Assembly (NCBI RefSeq): GCF_014696435.1
Contig: NZ_JACJQG010000009.1
Span: 1 to 64,000 of the forward strand
DNA length: 64,000 nucleotides
Reading direction: 5' to 3'
DNA from: Calothrix anomala FACHB-343
Lineage (GTDB): Bacteria; Cyanobacteriota; Cyanobacteriia; Cyanobacteriales; Nostocaceae
A program made the translations under genes and the position numbers. Shown here piece after piece: positions 34,781 through 43,626 of the stretch; the stretch's first letter is position 1; each line of letters begins with the position of its first letter. The notes below the pieces were generated by a model that was given only the letters and a program-made list of their open reading frames with translations, did not search any database and was not told where the DNA came from.

Positions 34781-35236
34781 GTGCTAAAAATTTTGGTGGA
34801 TGCAGATTTAATTTTAGAAGCTTTAATGAATCGCCATGATTGTGTTGAAGATGTTGGTAAATTATTAGATATAATTCATCCTTTAATTCACGTATATATC
34901 ACGGATGTTGGCTGGCAGAAAATCTATAACTATATTAGTTGTTTACAAAATCCAAAAGTGGCTAAATTAGTCGTGAATTGTTTGCAACAAAAAATCGAAA
35001 TTTGCCCAATTGATAATCGCATTTTACAACAAGCTAGATCGTCAACTCTCAAAGATTTTGAATCTGCTGTTGAATTAGCCTGTGTTAGTCATCGTCACCT
35101 ACATGCAATAGTCACCCATAAACGCGAAAACTTTGCCGATGCTCCCAATAAGTTTTACATTTGGTCAACAGCAGATTTATGGGTGAGAGCCAATTTAGAA
35201 CTTAAATATACATCTACGGAAAAGTTGATTCAGTAA
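34781..35236 (+). CDS. PIN-domain protein (VapC-like)
   Basis: 151 residues of the PIN ribonuclease fold. Acidic active-site residues are visible: Asp7 and Asp9 (LVDADLILEAL, with Glu13), Asp92, Glu94 and Glu98 in LKDFESAVELACV, followed by the typical AIVTHKRENF segment. PIN proteins of this size usually cut RNA and are often toxins, but no antitoxin gene precedes or follows it, so an orphan toxin or a housekeeping RNase are both possible. The start is GTG (34781) with GGGG 6-9 nt upstream. A good terminator follows at 35288-35311. Confidence 0.85.
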   Translation: MLKILVDADLILEALMNRHDCVEDVGKLLDIIHPLIHVYITDVGWQKIYNYISCLQNPKVAKLVVNCLQQKIEICPIDNRILQQARSSTLKDFESAVELACVSHRHLHAIVTHKRENFADAPNKFYIWSTADLWVRANLELKYTSTEKLIQ

Positions 35237-35287
35237 TCAAAATTGCCAATTTGTTAATCCTCATTGTTGCTATAAGTTTATATAATT

Positions 35288-35311
35288 AGCCTGCATGAGC
35301 AGGCTTTTTTA
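35288..35311 (+). terminator. Intrinsic terminator of the PIN gene
   Basis: AGCCTGC (35288-35294), loop ATGA, GCAGGCT (35299-35305) and a run of six T residues. Confidence 0.88.
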
Positions 35312-35370
35312 TTGAGCAATAGGCTTCTAAATTGCGGGCTGTAATACTAAATAATTCAAAATTATTAATT

Positions 35371-35500
35371 TACAGCTATTTTCAGCTAAATAGACCACGC
35401 TGTAGGGGCACGGCATCAGTAAAATTATTGTATGTACCAAAGGATTGTCGGTGCCGTGCCCCTACGATAGATGTGGTTCAAATAGGTGAAAACTGCTGTA
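35371..35500. mobile_element. 130-bp MITE, family 1, copy E
   Basis: Bounded by TA, same termini and inner arms as the other full copies. A 144-codon frame on the minus strand running into it is not a credible gene. Between this copy and the next element (35501-35846) I see nothing I can name. Confidence 0.9.
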
Positions 35501-35846
35501 AAATTAAGAATTCTAGATATCGCCATGCTTTGAGCATGTCTATCTGTAGCATTGTTTTTTAAACTATAATTTCTGAGCTTACAAAGCATCGGTATACCCT
35601 GATTAAGGTAGCATTGACAAAACATAGTGGAAACTAACCGACTCACACAATAAAGCGAATTCATTATTGAAATCAATCGCCTCAAGTAAGTGTTGCGGCA
35701 AACGCTCTCACTGATGGATCGCGTCAGGAAAACAGGCTGACAATATCGCTCTCTCCCCCGAAAAATAATTATCTTTATTTCCCCGGTTCCGATGATATGA
35801 TACTTTTTAACTCCCTTGAACTCTTGCTTATAAATGTATTTTGGTG

Positions 35847-36007
35847 GGCAGCATCCCAATTTTGACGCAATACCCTAGAAGGGTATTGCTATACCAACAA
35901 AGCCTGCCTTCGCAGGCTATCAAACTTTTAGCCTGCGAAGGCAGGCTTCGTATTTCTAGCCCCACCCTTATAGGGTGAGGGCGTTTTTGCACATTTGGGA
36001 TGCTCCC
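35847..36007. mobile_element. 161-bp MITE, family 2, copy 3 (inverted, perfect 8-bp target duplication)
   Basis: Exactly 161 bp, inverted relative to copies 1 and 2, flanked on both sides by TTTTGGTG (35839-35846 and 36008-36015). The left end reads GGCAGCATCCC, one mismatch from the consensus. It lies 85 bp upstream of the PhoD-like gene and may influence its expression. Confidence 0.93.
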
Positions 36008-36092
36008 TTTTGGTGATTAAAGATTTTTTGCCTTAATTTGCCTTAAATAGTTTTGGCAACACAACTTTGTAATTAACCAGGAGAACATTATC

Positions 36093-38606
36093 ATGGCTTC
36101 TCAAAATGTCGTTAAATTTGGTGACACCTTTTATCTGAAACACGAGAGTAGCGGACAATACCTTGCTAATGTTGATCGTGGACGACACAATTGGCCGCAG
36201 TTGAGCAATACAAAAAAAGTAGAACTTCAACTAGTTGGCGGTAAGGGAGATGTTGATACTAACAGTTACATTAAAATCAGAACGACAGAGCAGGTAACAT
36301 TCAATAATGATATTTTGGGAGCTTTTGCAGATAGCCGTGATTGTTACTATTATAAAGATGAATATGATAACGCTAAACAGGGCTGGCGAATTACCAAAGC
36401 TTCTGGTGATGCAGGTAAAATTTATTATGGCGATCGCGTTCGCATTACCAATATCTTCTATAGTAATCAAAGACTAGCTCTCGATAACAAGCATCCCGGT
36501 TATATAACTACCGTAGAAAATGCTGGTGATTGTTGGATATTAGAGCCGGTTTTCGTGCAATCTGTTGTCGAGCCGCCTTCTTCTACTAATGTTCAACCTA
36601 TTAGCTCTAAGTCTCTGAGTGTATTTAGTTGGTCGGTTGCTTCCGGCGATCCAACTACAACTGGTGTCATTCTCTGGACTCGTGTAAATCCAAAAGAATA
36701 TGACAAAAATATTCCTCTTGAATATGAAGTTGCTAAGGATGAGTCTTTTCAAAAAATTATCTGTAAAAACAATATTTCTGCCTCAGATTTTGATGAGAAA
36801 ACAGACTATACAGTTCATATAAATCTTCACGATCTGCTTGAACCTGATAATTATTATTTCTATCGTTTTATATACAAGGGCATAACTAGTCCAATTGGTC
36901 GTTGCAGAACATTACCGCCTCCTGATAAAAAACTGAACAAACTTACTTTGGCAGTTTTAACCTGCAACGATTACAGCACAGGCTACTTTAATGCTTTCTA
37001 TAAATTAGCCGAAGAAAAAGTAGATTTTGTCATTCATTTAGGTGACTTTATTTACGAGTATCCACAATATCCACCTGGTTATGGCGATATTGTTCGTAAA
37101 GACCTGACTCTAGAAAATCAGCAATATCCATATAAAGATCCAGCCAATTGTGACAGAGCAACCTCACTGCAACATTTCCGGCATATTTATCAGACATACC
37201 GTCAAGATCCCGCGCTCCAAAAAGCAATGGAACAACATACTTGGATCGTGGCTCTCGACGATCACGAAATTGCCGACAATTGCTATTGGGATTACGAAAA
37301 TAACACGATGGGTATAAGTGCGGGGGAGTCACAGCCACTCCATCCTATTTATGAGAATCTTGGGAAAGACACCCCGGCGGCAAGGTCAGCTATGCTTGAA
37401 CTGTATAAAAATGCAACTCAAGCTTGGCGAGAATATGTTCCAGCTCTATTCCCAAAAGTAGATGATTCTAAATCCGACGAGTACCGTTACAAGCTTTATA
37501 GAAAATTCCATTTTGGTTCATTAATAGATTTCTTCTTAACTGACAGCCGTAGCTTTAGGAATAAACCGAGTATAGAACCTAATTCTAAAGCAAGTATGTT
37601 GGGTAAAAAGCAAAAAAAATGGTTGTTCGATAATATCAAGGATTCAACAGCTTCTTGGAGAGTATGGGGTAATCAGACCTTCCTAGCTACAGCATTGGCA
37701 AATGAGTTAATCGGAGAAATTGACGATTGGCATGGGTTTAAGGCGGAACGCTATGAAATATTAAAGTTTATCAAAGATAAAGAAACTTTAAAAAATGGAA
37801 CAGATCGCAACAGTCGGTTTGTGGTTTTTACAGGAGATATGCACACATCTCTCGTCGCCTATTTAAAAACTGAAACTGAATCATTGCAGAGTACTTTGGT
37901 ATCTGGAATTCTGAATACACTTCAGCCTGGGGTTTCGGATTTAAAATCAGGCACCTCAAACCTAGCGTCAGGAGCTTCTAATTTACTATCAGGAGATTTA
38001 AAAGGAGCGGTGACAGACGCGGGTGAAGGAGTGTTCAATTTAGGTAAAGGCGCATTAAATTTGGGACTAGGAGGGTTGAAAGCAGGAGCAGAGGTACTTT
38101 CAGAGATAGGATCGGGAATTATAAATCCCAAAGAAACAGCACAGAATGTTGTCGGGACAGTAACAAATAGTTTTAATTATGACTACAGCAAATTAGTTGG
38201 TGTAGAATTCATGACTCCCTCAGTAACTTCACCAGGAATCTCAGAAGGTATTCTTAAACAATTGGAAAGCAGTCTACCTGTTGATATTCTGGGAATTTTG
38301 GAAAAATTATCTCTTTCCACAGACAACAGCGTGCATCAGCAACATAGTTGGCAGCATAAGTTTGTTACAGGCAGTTTAATTAAGAGTTTAAGCCCACACA
38401 TTGAACATTATGATTCACGAGTCAATGGATATGCAATTGCTGAATTTACTCCTGAACAATTAACTTGGAAAGTCTACAGGGTTGACAGGACAGACCACGA
38501 TAAAATTCAAGGACGTAATGTATCTACAAACCGTGCAAAAAAAGAGCTTGTTCAATCAGTGAAGTACGATCCAAATGGGATTAAACTAACAGATTCTCTT
38601 GGATAA
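36093..38606 (+). CDS. PhoD-like alkaline phosphatase/phosphodiesterase with added domains
   Basis: 837 residues. The N-terminal 150 residues (FYLKHESSGQYLANV, KIYYGDRVRITNI, RLALDNKHPGYITTV) look like a beta-trefoil of the MIR/fascin/lectin type and have no Tat signal peptide, which PhoD enzymes normally carry. The PhoD N-domain (FSWSVASGDPTTTGVILWTRV) and metallophosphatase follow: VIHLGDFIYEYP near 325, VALDDHEIADN near 387 and FTGDMHTSL near 582, giving the metal-binding Asp and His residues. An unusual insert of about 100 residues (600-700), rich in SNLxSG-like heptads and Gly, breaks the catalytic domain before VGVEFMTPSVTSPG. AGGAG lies 9 nt before the ATG. It should release phosphate from phosphodiesters; location is uncertain without an export signal. 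Confidence 0.87.
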   Translation: MASQNVVKFGDTFYLKHESSGQYLANVDRGRHNWPQLSNTKKVELQLVGGKGDVDTNSYIKIRTTEQVTFNNDILGAFADSRDCYYYKDEYDNAKQGWRITKASGDAGKIYYGDRVRITNIFYSNQRLALDNKHPGYITTVENAGDCWILEPVFVQSVVEPPSSTNVQPISSKSLSVFSWSVASGDPTTTGVILWTRVNPKEYDKNIPLEYEVAKDESFQKIICKNNISASDFDEKTDYTVHINLHDLLEPDNYYFYRFIYKGITSPIGRCRTLPPPDKKLNKLTLAVLTCNDYSTGYFNAFYKLAEEKVDFVIHLGDFIYEYPQYPPGYGDIVRKDLTLENQQYPYKDPANCDRATSLQHFRHIYQTYRQDPALQKAMEQHTWIVALDDHEIADNCYWDYENNTMGISAGESQPLHPIYENLGKDTPAARSAMLELYKNATQAWREYVPALFPKVDDSKSDEYRYKLYRKFHFGSLIDFFLTDSRSFRNKPSIEPNSKASMLGKKQKKWLFDNIKDSTASWRVWGNQTFLATALANELIGEIDDWHGFKAERYEILKFIKDKETLKNGTDRNSRFVVFTGDMHTSLVAYLKTETESLQSTLVSGILNTLQPGVSDLKSGTSNLASGASNLLSGDLKGAVTDAGEGVFNLGKGALNLGLGGLKAGAEVLSEIGSGIINPKETAQNVVGTVTNSFNYDYSKLVGVEFMTPSVTSPGISEGILKQLESSLPVDILGILEKLSLSTDNSVHQQHSWQHKFVTGSLIKSLSPHIEHYDSRVNGYAIAEFTPEQLTWKVYRVDRTDHDKIQGRNVSTNRAKKELVQSVKYDPNGIKLTDSLG

Positions 38607-38614
38607 AATCGAGA

Positions 38615-39334
38615 TTACCTCAAAATCTCCTCCCACTCTAATTGAGATAGGGGTTCGACAATTAACTCGATATCAAAACAATGACTAGCAGCAGCCATTA
38701 AAGCTGTCATAATTACCTCCTCAGTTAAACTGGGAGGTAATTGCACTTGTGTCCAAGATTCTGCATCAAATATTTGGCTAAACAGTTCCGCATCTTGGTG
38801 TAAGCGAATAGAACCATGTTGTAAAATTGCTCCACCACGCCGCAGTTGAGCGCTACCAATGAGTTTTGCACCGTTAGGTAAGATTAAATCTGCACCTGTA
38901 GCGGTACCAAAACAGTTAGGGTTGTGAATATAACCGCGTCCAGCCGTACCATATTGCAATTCTACGCCGAGCGATCGCCAACCATGAATCAAAAACTGAC
39001 AAATTTTTTGGTATGCTTGCAGGCGATCGCCATTTAATCCCGATGTGACGACAGCATAAGTTAAATCACCTTGGTGTAAAACTGCTCTCCCACCAGTAGG
39101 GCGACGGATTATATCTAGTTTTTCACCTTGGCAAATGATATTATCCCAAAATTGGGGATATTCGCGTTGATGATAGCCCAAAGAAATAGCAGCTGGCGAC
39201 CAAGTGTAAAATCGCAGAGTTGGAGGGTGTTTTCCTGACTGGTGCTGTGCTAACAACCAAGAATCAATAGCCATTTGCACGTTACCAGCAGCTTTGAGCA
39301 AAGGAATTAGTCGCCAAACCTGCTTGCTATACAT
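38615..39334 (-). CDS. Lipoate-protein ligase A / octanoyltransferase family protein
   Basis: 239 residues of the biotin/lipoate ligase fold. Conserved elements are AISLGYHQR, DIIRRPTGGRAVLHQGDLTY (residues 75-93, the lipoyl-binding loop) and KLIGSAQLRRGGAILQHGSI (the conserved Lys). Cys141 in NPNCFGTATG sits where LipM-type octanoyltransferases have their nucleophile, so it may transfer octanoyl groups instead of using free lipoate. It attaches the cofactor to dehydrogenase or glycine-cleavage proteins in the cytoplasm. It starts 9 nt after the ybjN-like gene and is probably co-transcribed with it; it converges closely on the PhoD gene (8-nt gap). Confidence 0.85.
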   Translation of the reverse strand: MYSKQVWRLIPLLKAAGNVQMAIDSWLLAQHQSGKHPPTLRFYTWSPAAISLGYHQREYPQFWDNIICQGEKLDIIRRPTGGRAVLHQGDLTYAVVTSGLNGDRLQAYQKICQFLIHGWRSLGVELQYGTAGRGYIHNPNCFGTATGADLILPNGAKLIGSAQLRRGGAILQHGSIRLHQDAELFSQIFDAESWTQVQLPPSLTEEVIMTALMAAASHCFDIELIVEPLSQLEWEEILR

Positions 39335-39343
39335 CAGAATTCT

Positions 39344-39820
39344 TTAAAGGGCAGCAAATTTAGATTGTAAAGCTTCGTCGTTATCATCCGCGAGCGTGGC
39401 GACAATCGTAATTAATCGCGAGACTTCTCCAGGAGAAATTTCTGCTAAGGTACGAGTAGAAATTACCACTACTTGGCTTTCAATAATCCCAAAACGCGCT
39501 TCTAGAGTGCTTGTACAGTTTAATTCTAATAAATACCGTAATAATTGCGGTTCATCTTTCACAGGTAACTTCAGCACCGCCGACCAGACAGTTATGGTAT
39601 CTTCATCACTAGTACCACTGAGTTGGACAAATACTTCCACACTGCCGTATTTAAACTTCCACAGATAATTACCATCTGGGTTACGGCTAACCATTGCGCT
39701 GTCATCTTGTTCCAAGCTATCGATGACATTTTCAATTACTTCTACGTGGTTAATCGTCGCCGTTTCCACAATCAAATCATTAACTTCGTTGCTGGTTAAG
39801 GTTTCTTGGTAGCTTGTCAT
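39344..39820 (-). CDS. YbjN domain-containing protein
   Basis: 158 residues of the YbjN family, related to type III secretion chaperone-like folds. Visible parts are GNYLWKFKYGSVEVFVQLSG, TITVWSAVLKLPVKDEPQLLRYLLELN and ARFGIIESQVVVISTRTLAEISPGEV. Family members are implicated in stress responses or as chaperone-like sensors; the function in cyanobacteria is unknown. The start is ATG at 39818-39820. It overlaps no other gene and is 9 nt upstream of the lipoate ligase-type gene, pointing to a two-gene operon. Confidence 0.9.
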   Translation of the reverse strand: MTSYQETLTSNEVNDLIVETATINHVEVIENVIDSLEQDDSAMVSRNPDGNYLWKFKYGSVEVFVQLSGTSDEDTITVWSAVLKLPVKDEPQLLRYLLELNCTSTLEARFGIIESQVVVISTRTLAEISPGEVSRLITIVATLADDNDEALQSKFAAL

Positions 39821-39963
39821 ACAGATTTTTTCCTGAAAATGGTTACTGTGTTATTTCCACCTACTTTATAGCGCCAAAAGCAGCTATTTAGAGCTTCCGA
39901 AAGTGATAGTCTGGTTTTCAGCCAGATCAAATTTGACTAGAGACACCTAGAAAAAGCGAGTCT

Positions 39964-41016
39964 ATGTCCTCCATTTCCCAAACTGTGCAAAATCGCGACA
40001 TTCGTCAGTTAGGTATTAATCCCAATCACTGGTATGTAGTTGCTCGCAGTAGTGAAGTAACAAATAAACCTATAGGTGTGGTACTTTGGCAACAGGCGAT
40101 CGCACTTTATCGAGATAATCAGGGCACAGTCCACGCTTTAGAAGACCGTTGCCCCCATCGCCAAGTTAAACTCAGTCATGGGCAGGTTGTTGGTAGTGAC
40201 TTAGAATGTGCCTATCATGGATGGCGCTTTGACTCATCCGGTGAATGTGCAGCAGTTCCCTACCTCGCAGAGAATCAAAAACTACCCAGTTGTAAAATTC
40301 GTTCCTACCCAGTCAAAGAACAAGACGGTTTTATTTGGCTATTTCTGGGAGATAAAACACCAACAGTAGAACCCCTGGGTTTACCAGAGTGGGATCATCT
40401 TAATTATATTGCCACCGTTTCAATTATTAATTGTCAAGCTCATTATTCTTATTTAATTGAAAACCTGATGGATATGTATCACGGACATTTACATCAGGAT
40501 TTACAAGCCTGGGCAGAAGCAGCTTTACAAGACATCGATGAAGATAATCATCGCGTAGACGCCCATTATACAGCCCAGAGTTATTATAAAATCAATAAAA
40601 TTTGGTCTATCTCCCAATTATTTTTTCCCGCTTTACGCCGCTTACATCCCGAACCCTTAGATGTGAGTTATATTTATCCTCACTGGGCGTCAAAACTAGG
40701 GCAAGATTTTAAAATTTACTGCTTACTTTGTCCCATCAACGAAACCCAAACCAAAGCTTATTTAGTACATTTCACATCATTGAATGCTTTTTGGCGGTTA
40801 CACAAATTACCAATTTGGTTTCGCCGTTTTGTTAAAGATAGCTTATTTGGTGCAGCCCAAAAACTACTTGATGGTTTAGTAGTTCAAGATGTCAAAATGA
40901 TTGAAGAAGAACAACAAGCATATTTACAACATCCCGATAGACGCAACTATGAGTTAAACCGAGCTTTAGTCAGCGTGCAAAAATTGATGCGCAGCCAGTT
41001 TGAGACTTCCAACTAA
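39964..41016 (+). CDS. Rieske-type mononuclear iron oxygenase
   Basis: 350 residues. The Rieske cluster ligands are CPH (Cys63, His65) and CAYH (Cys82, His85). The catalytic iron site is in ENLMDMYHGHLHQD near residues 170-183 (the Asp and two His). This combination matches the pheophorbide a oxygenase/Tic55/choline monooxygenase-like branch. Such enzymes hydroxylate or demethylate aromatic, tetrapyrrole or other substrates using electrons from ferredoxin. There is no transit or signal peptide. The substrate cannot be told from sequence; chlorophyll-related compounds are only a possibility. The start is ATG at 39964. It is monocistronic. Confidence 0.87.
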   Translation: MSSISQTVQNRDIRQLGINPNHWYVVARSSEVTNKPIGVVLWQQAIALYRDNQGTVHALEDRCPHRQVKLSHGQVVGSDLECAYHGWRFDSSGECAAVPYLAENQKLPSCKIRSYPVKEQDGFIWLFLGDKTPTVEPLGLPEWDHLNYIATVSIINCQAHYSYLIENLMDMYHGHLHQDLQAWAEAALQDIDEDNHRVDAHYTAQSYYKINKIWSISQLFFPALRRLHPEPLDVSYIYPHWASKLGQDFKIYCLLCPINETQTKAYLVHFTSLNAFWRLHKLPIWFRRFVKDSLFGAAQKLLDGLVVQDVKMIEEEQQAYLQHPDRRNYELNRALVSVQKLMRSQFETSN

Positions 41017-41038
41017 AAAAATATTCCATAGCTTTGTC

Positions 41039-41128
41039 AGCAGAGGAAGCAGAGGGAGCAGAGGAAGCAGAGGAAGCAGGGGAGAACTCAATAGCCCAAT
41101 GCCCAATGCCCAATGCCCCATGCCCACT
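41039..41128. repeat. Two short tandem repeat blocks (GAGGAAGCA and CCCAATG types)
   Basis: Five GAGGAAGCA-like 9-mers (41043-41082) are followed by about four CCCAATG/CCCATGC units (41094-41128) in the spacer between the Rieske and kinase genes. Confidence 0.85.
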
Positions 41129-41200
41129 TTAAGATTAATGATTATTTTCCGATAAAAACCTGGCTGGTACTGTTTAATTAGAGGCAAAATAGTTACTAGT

Positions 41201-43207
41201 ATGCCCCCAAACACCAGTATGAGCTATTGCCTCAATCCCGATTGCCAAAACCCGACTTTTAACCCAGAGGATACAAAATTTTGCCTAATTTGCGGTACTA
41301 GTCTCCTGTTGGATAATCGCTATCGAGCGACTAAATTACTTGGTGCTGGCGGAATGGGGCGAAATTTCTTAGCGGTGGATGAACGTACCCCATCGAAAAA
41401 GCGCTGTGTAATTAAGCAGTTCTTTCCAGCAGTACAGATTGTTAATAACCCCACTGCATACCAAAAAGCGGTGGAATTGTTTAACCGGGAAGCTGCAACC
41501 TTAGATACACTGGGGGATAAATCTAGTAAAATTCCGCGACTGTTAGCAAACATCGAACAAGACAAACGTTTGTATTTTGTCCAGGAATTTATTGACGGAC
41601 AGAATTTGCTTCAGGAGTTACAACAACAGGGAACTTATACTGAAGAGCAAATTTGGCAACTATTGACAGAATTGCTACCTACTTTAAAGTTTATCCACGA
41701 GCATGATGTCATACACCGAGATATTAAACCAGAGAATATCATGCGTCGGCGCGATCGCGAACTGATATTGATTGACTTTGGTATCTCTAAAGAACTTAGC
41801 GGTACAGTCATGTCTATCGGTACCACAGTTGGAACTGTAGGATATGCGCCACCAGAACAAATGACCTATGGCGAATCTTATTCAGCAAGTGATATTTATG
41901 CTTTAGGTGCAACTTGTATTCATCTGCTCACTGGTACTTTTCCCAATTTACTTTACAATCCTCAACAGCAACGCTGGACATGGCGAGATGTGATGGCTGC
42001 GCAAGGAAAAACTGTCAGTCATCAACTAGGGCAGATTTTAGATAAAATGCTGCAACAAGATATTCGCCAACGCTATCCAACAGCAGACGCAGTTTTAGCG
42101 GATTTACAAGTAAATCCCACCATCACAGTTACAACTCCAATCAATATAGAACCCCCACTTCCATCAGCAAAAAACAATTACAAGTTGCTAACAGGAATTG
42201 GGATTTTGATAACTCTCGTGCTGGGTGTTATCGGTTATAAGTTATTGCAACTTTCCAGCCAGCCACAATTAACAAATACTCCCCCATTAGAAACTTCAAA
42301 TTCTTCTTCTCCTGCTACTAGCTCACTCACTACAGCAACTCAATACTATGAGCGCGGTAACGAACTACGTAAAGAAGGCAATAATGAAGGAGCCTTAGAA
42401 CAATATAACAAAGCAATTGAGCTTGACCCTAAATATCTTGCTGCTTACAACAATCGCGGTAACGTCCGCGATGATTTAGGTGATAAACCAGGGGCTATAG
42501 AAGACTACAATAAATCCCTTGAACTTAACCCTAAATATGCACTTGCATACTACAATCGAGCCAGAGTTCGCAATGACTTAGGCGAAAAGCAAAATGCTTT
42601 ACAAGATTATAATCAATCAATCGAGCTTGACCCAAAATATGGTTTTGCATATTACGGTCGGGGTTTAGTTTACAATAACTTAGGCGATAAAAAAAGTGCG
42701 CTTAAAGATTATGATAAAGCCATTGAACTCAACCCCAAATATTCTGCTGCTTACTATGCTAGGGGTAATGTACGCGATGATTTAGGTGATAAAAAAGGCG
42801 CAATTTTAGATTATAATCAAGCAATTGAGCTTAATCCTGAATATACTTTCGCTTATTATACCAGGGCGAATGTGCGTAATGACGTAGGCGATAAAAAAAG
42901 CGCTCTCCTAGACTACGATAAAGCTCTGGAACTTAACCCTAAATATGTAGATGCATATAACAATCGCGGGATAGTCCGTGAAGACTTAGGAGATAAGTCA
43001 GGCGCTTTCCAGGACTATAACAAAGCGATTGAGCTTGATAATAAATATGCTAATGCTTACTACAATCGAGCTAATCTTTATAAAAAGTCAGACGACAAAC
43101 AAAATGCGATTAAAGATTACAACTTAGCAGCTAGCCTCTATCAAGCACAGGGCAATACCAAATATTATCAATACTCTCTCGATCACATCAAAAAATTATC
43201 ACAGTAA
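41201..43207 (+). CDS. Membrane-bound Ser/Thr protein kinase with zinc ribbon and TPR repeats
   Basis: 668 residues. An N-terminal four-Cys zinc-ribbon-like region (CLNPDC... CLIC) leads into a kinase domain at about 40-305. It has GAGGMGRNF (P-loop), CVIKQF (catalytic Lys), HRDIKPEN (catalytic loop) and DFGIS (Mg-binding). A single membrane helix (YKLLTGIGILITLVLGVIGYKLL, about 330) leads to roughly eight tandem TPR units of about 34 residues to the C-terminus (AIELDPKYLAAYNNRGNVRD type). The kinase is probably cytoplasmic and the TPR region on the other side of the membrane. The ATG at 41219 (MSYCLNPDC) is an equally good start and more like relatives. It is monocistronic. Confidence 0.9.
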   Translation: MPPNTSMSYCLNPDCQNPTFNPEDTKFCLICGTSLLLDNRYRATKLLGAGGMGRNFLAVDERTPSKKRCVIKQFFPAVQIVNNPTAYQKAVELFNREAATLDTLGDKSSKIPRLLANIEQDKRLYFVQEFIDGQNLLQELQQQGTYTEEQIWQLLTELLPTLKFIHEHDVIHRDIKPENIMRRRDRELILIDFGISKELSGTVMSIGTTVGTVGYAPPEQMTYGESYSASDIYALGATCIHLLTGTFPNLLYNPQQQRWTWRDVMAAQGKTVSHQLGQILDKMLQQDIRQRYPTADAVLADLQVNPTITVTTPINIEPPLPSAKNNYKLLTGIGILITLVLGVIGYKLLQLSSQPQLTNTPPLETSNSSSPATSSLTTATQYYERGNELRKEGNNEGALEQYNKAIELDPKYLAAYNNRGNVRDDLGDKPGAIEDYNKSLELNPKYALAYYNRARVRNDLGEKQNALQDYNQSIELDPKYGFAYYGRGLVYNNLGDKKSALKDYDKAIELNPKYSAAYYARGNVRDDLGDKKGAILDYNQAIELNPEYTFAYYTRANVRNDVGDKKSALLDYDKALELNPKYVDAYNNRGIVREDLGDKSGAFQDYNKAIELDNKYANAYYNRANLYKKSDDKQNAIKDYNLAASLYQAQGNTKYYQYSLDHIKKLSQ

Positions 43208-43281
43208 CTTAAGTAAGTCGGTAATTACAGCAACCCATATTACTCAATATCAATCAACTTTAAACCCTTACCAATGACTAA

Positions 43282-43431
43282 TAGACTTCTTGCATAAATA
43301 TTTTGGCTTTGTTGAGTATGAGTGTGAAAAGCTCACGCATTCGACGTTCGCGCAGCGTCTCGTAGAGAAGTCGTTCCCGAAGGGTAGGCGCAAAGAAGAA
43401 GGAAAGAACAAAGACTTTTGCACGAAGTCTA
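43282..43431. mobile_element. 150-bp palindromic element, probable MITE
   Basis: Imperfect terminal inverted repeats, TAGACTTCTTGCATAA on the left and the complement of TAGACTTCGTGCAAAA on the right, surround a common cyanobacterial repeat motif (GCGCAGCGTCTCGTAGAGAA and CCCGAAGGGTAGGCGC). No coding capacity. It lies within TGACTAA heptamer DNA. Confidence 0.75.
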
Positions 43432-43439
43432 ATAAAAAA

Positions 43440-43480
43440 TGACTAATGACTAATGACTAATGACTAATGACTAATGACTA
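43440..43480. repeat. TGACTAA heptamer repeat
   Basis: Six near-perfect TGACTAA units next to the 150-bp element. Confidence 0.9.
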
Positions 43481-43491
43481 TTAAATTATTA

Positions 43492-43523
43492 ATAGCACCT
43501 ACCTCTATTTAGGTAGGTGCTAT
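43492..43523. terminator. Perfect palindrome between convergent genes
   Basis: ATAGCACCTACCT (43492-43504) is perfectly complementary to AGGTAGGTGCTAT (43511-43523), loop CTATTT. It lies between the kinase gene and the convergent GlsB gene and probably terminates one or both transcripts. Confidence 0.75.
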
Positions 43524-43626
43524 ATCTTGCATATAATTCCAGGGATAAATAATATCTAAATATCTAGCTAACTAGATTCCCTGGGGGTTACTAATAATCA
43601 ATTCACAATCTAAGGTTATATGGTTG

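Noticed and set aside
35425-35859. 144-codon open frame on the minus strand
   Set aside because: It runs through MITE family 1 copy E and into MITE family 2 copy 3, has no Shine-Dalgarno sequence, and its composition (rich in Tyr, Arg, Ile and Cys) is unlike a real protein.
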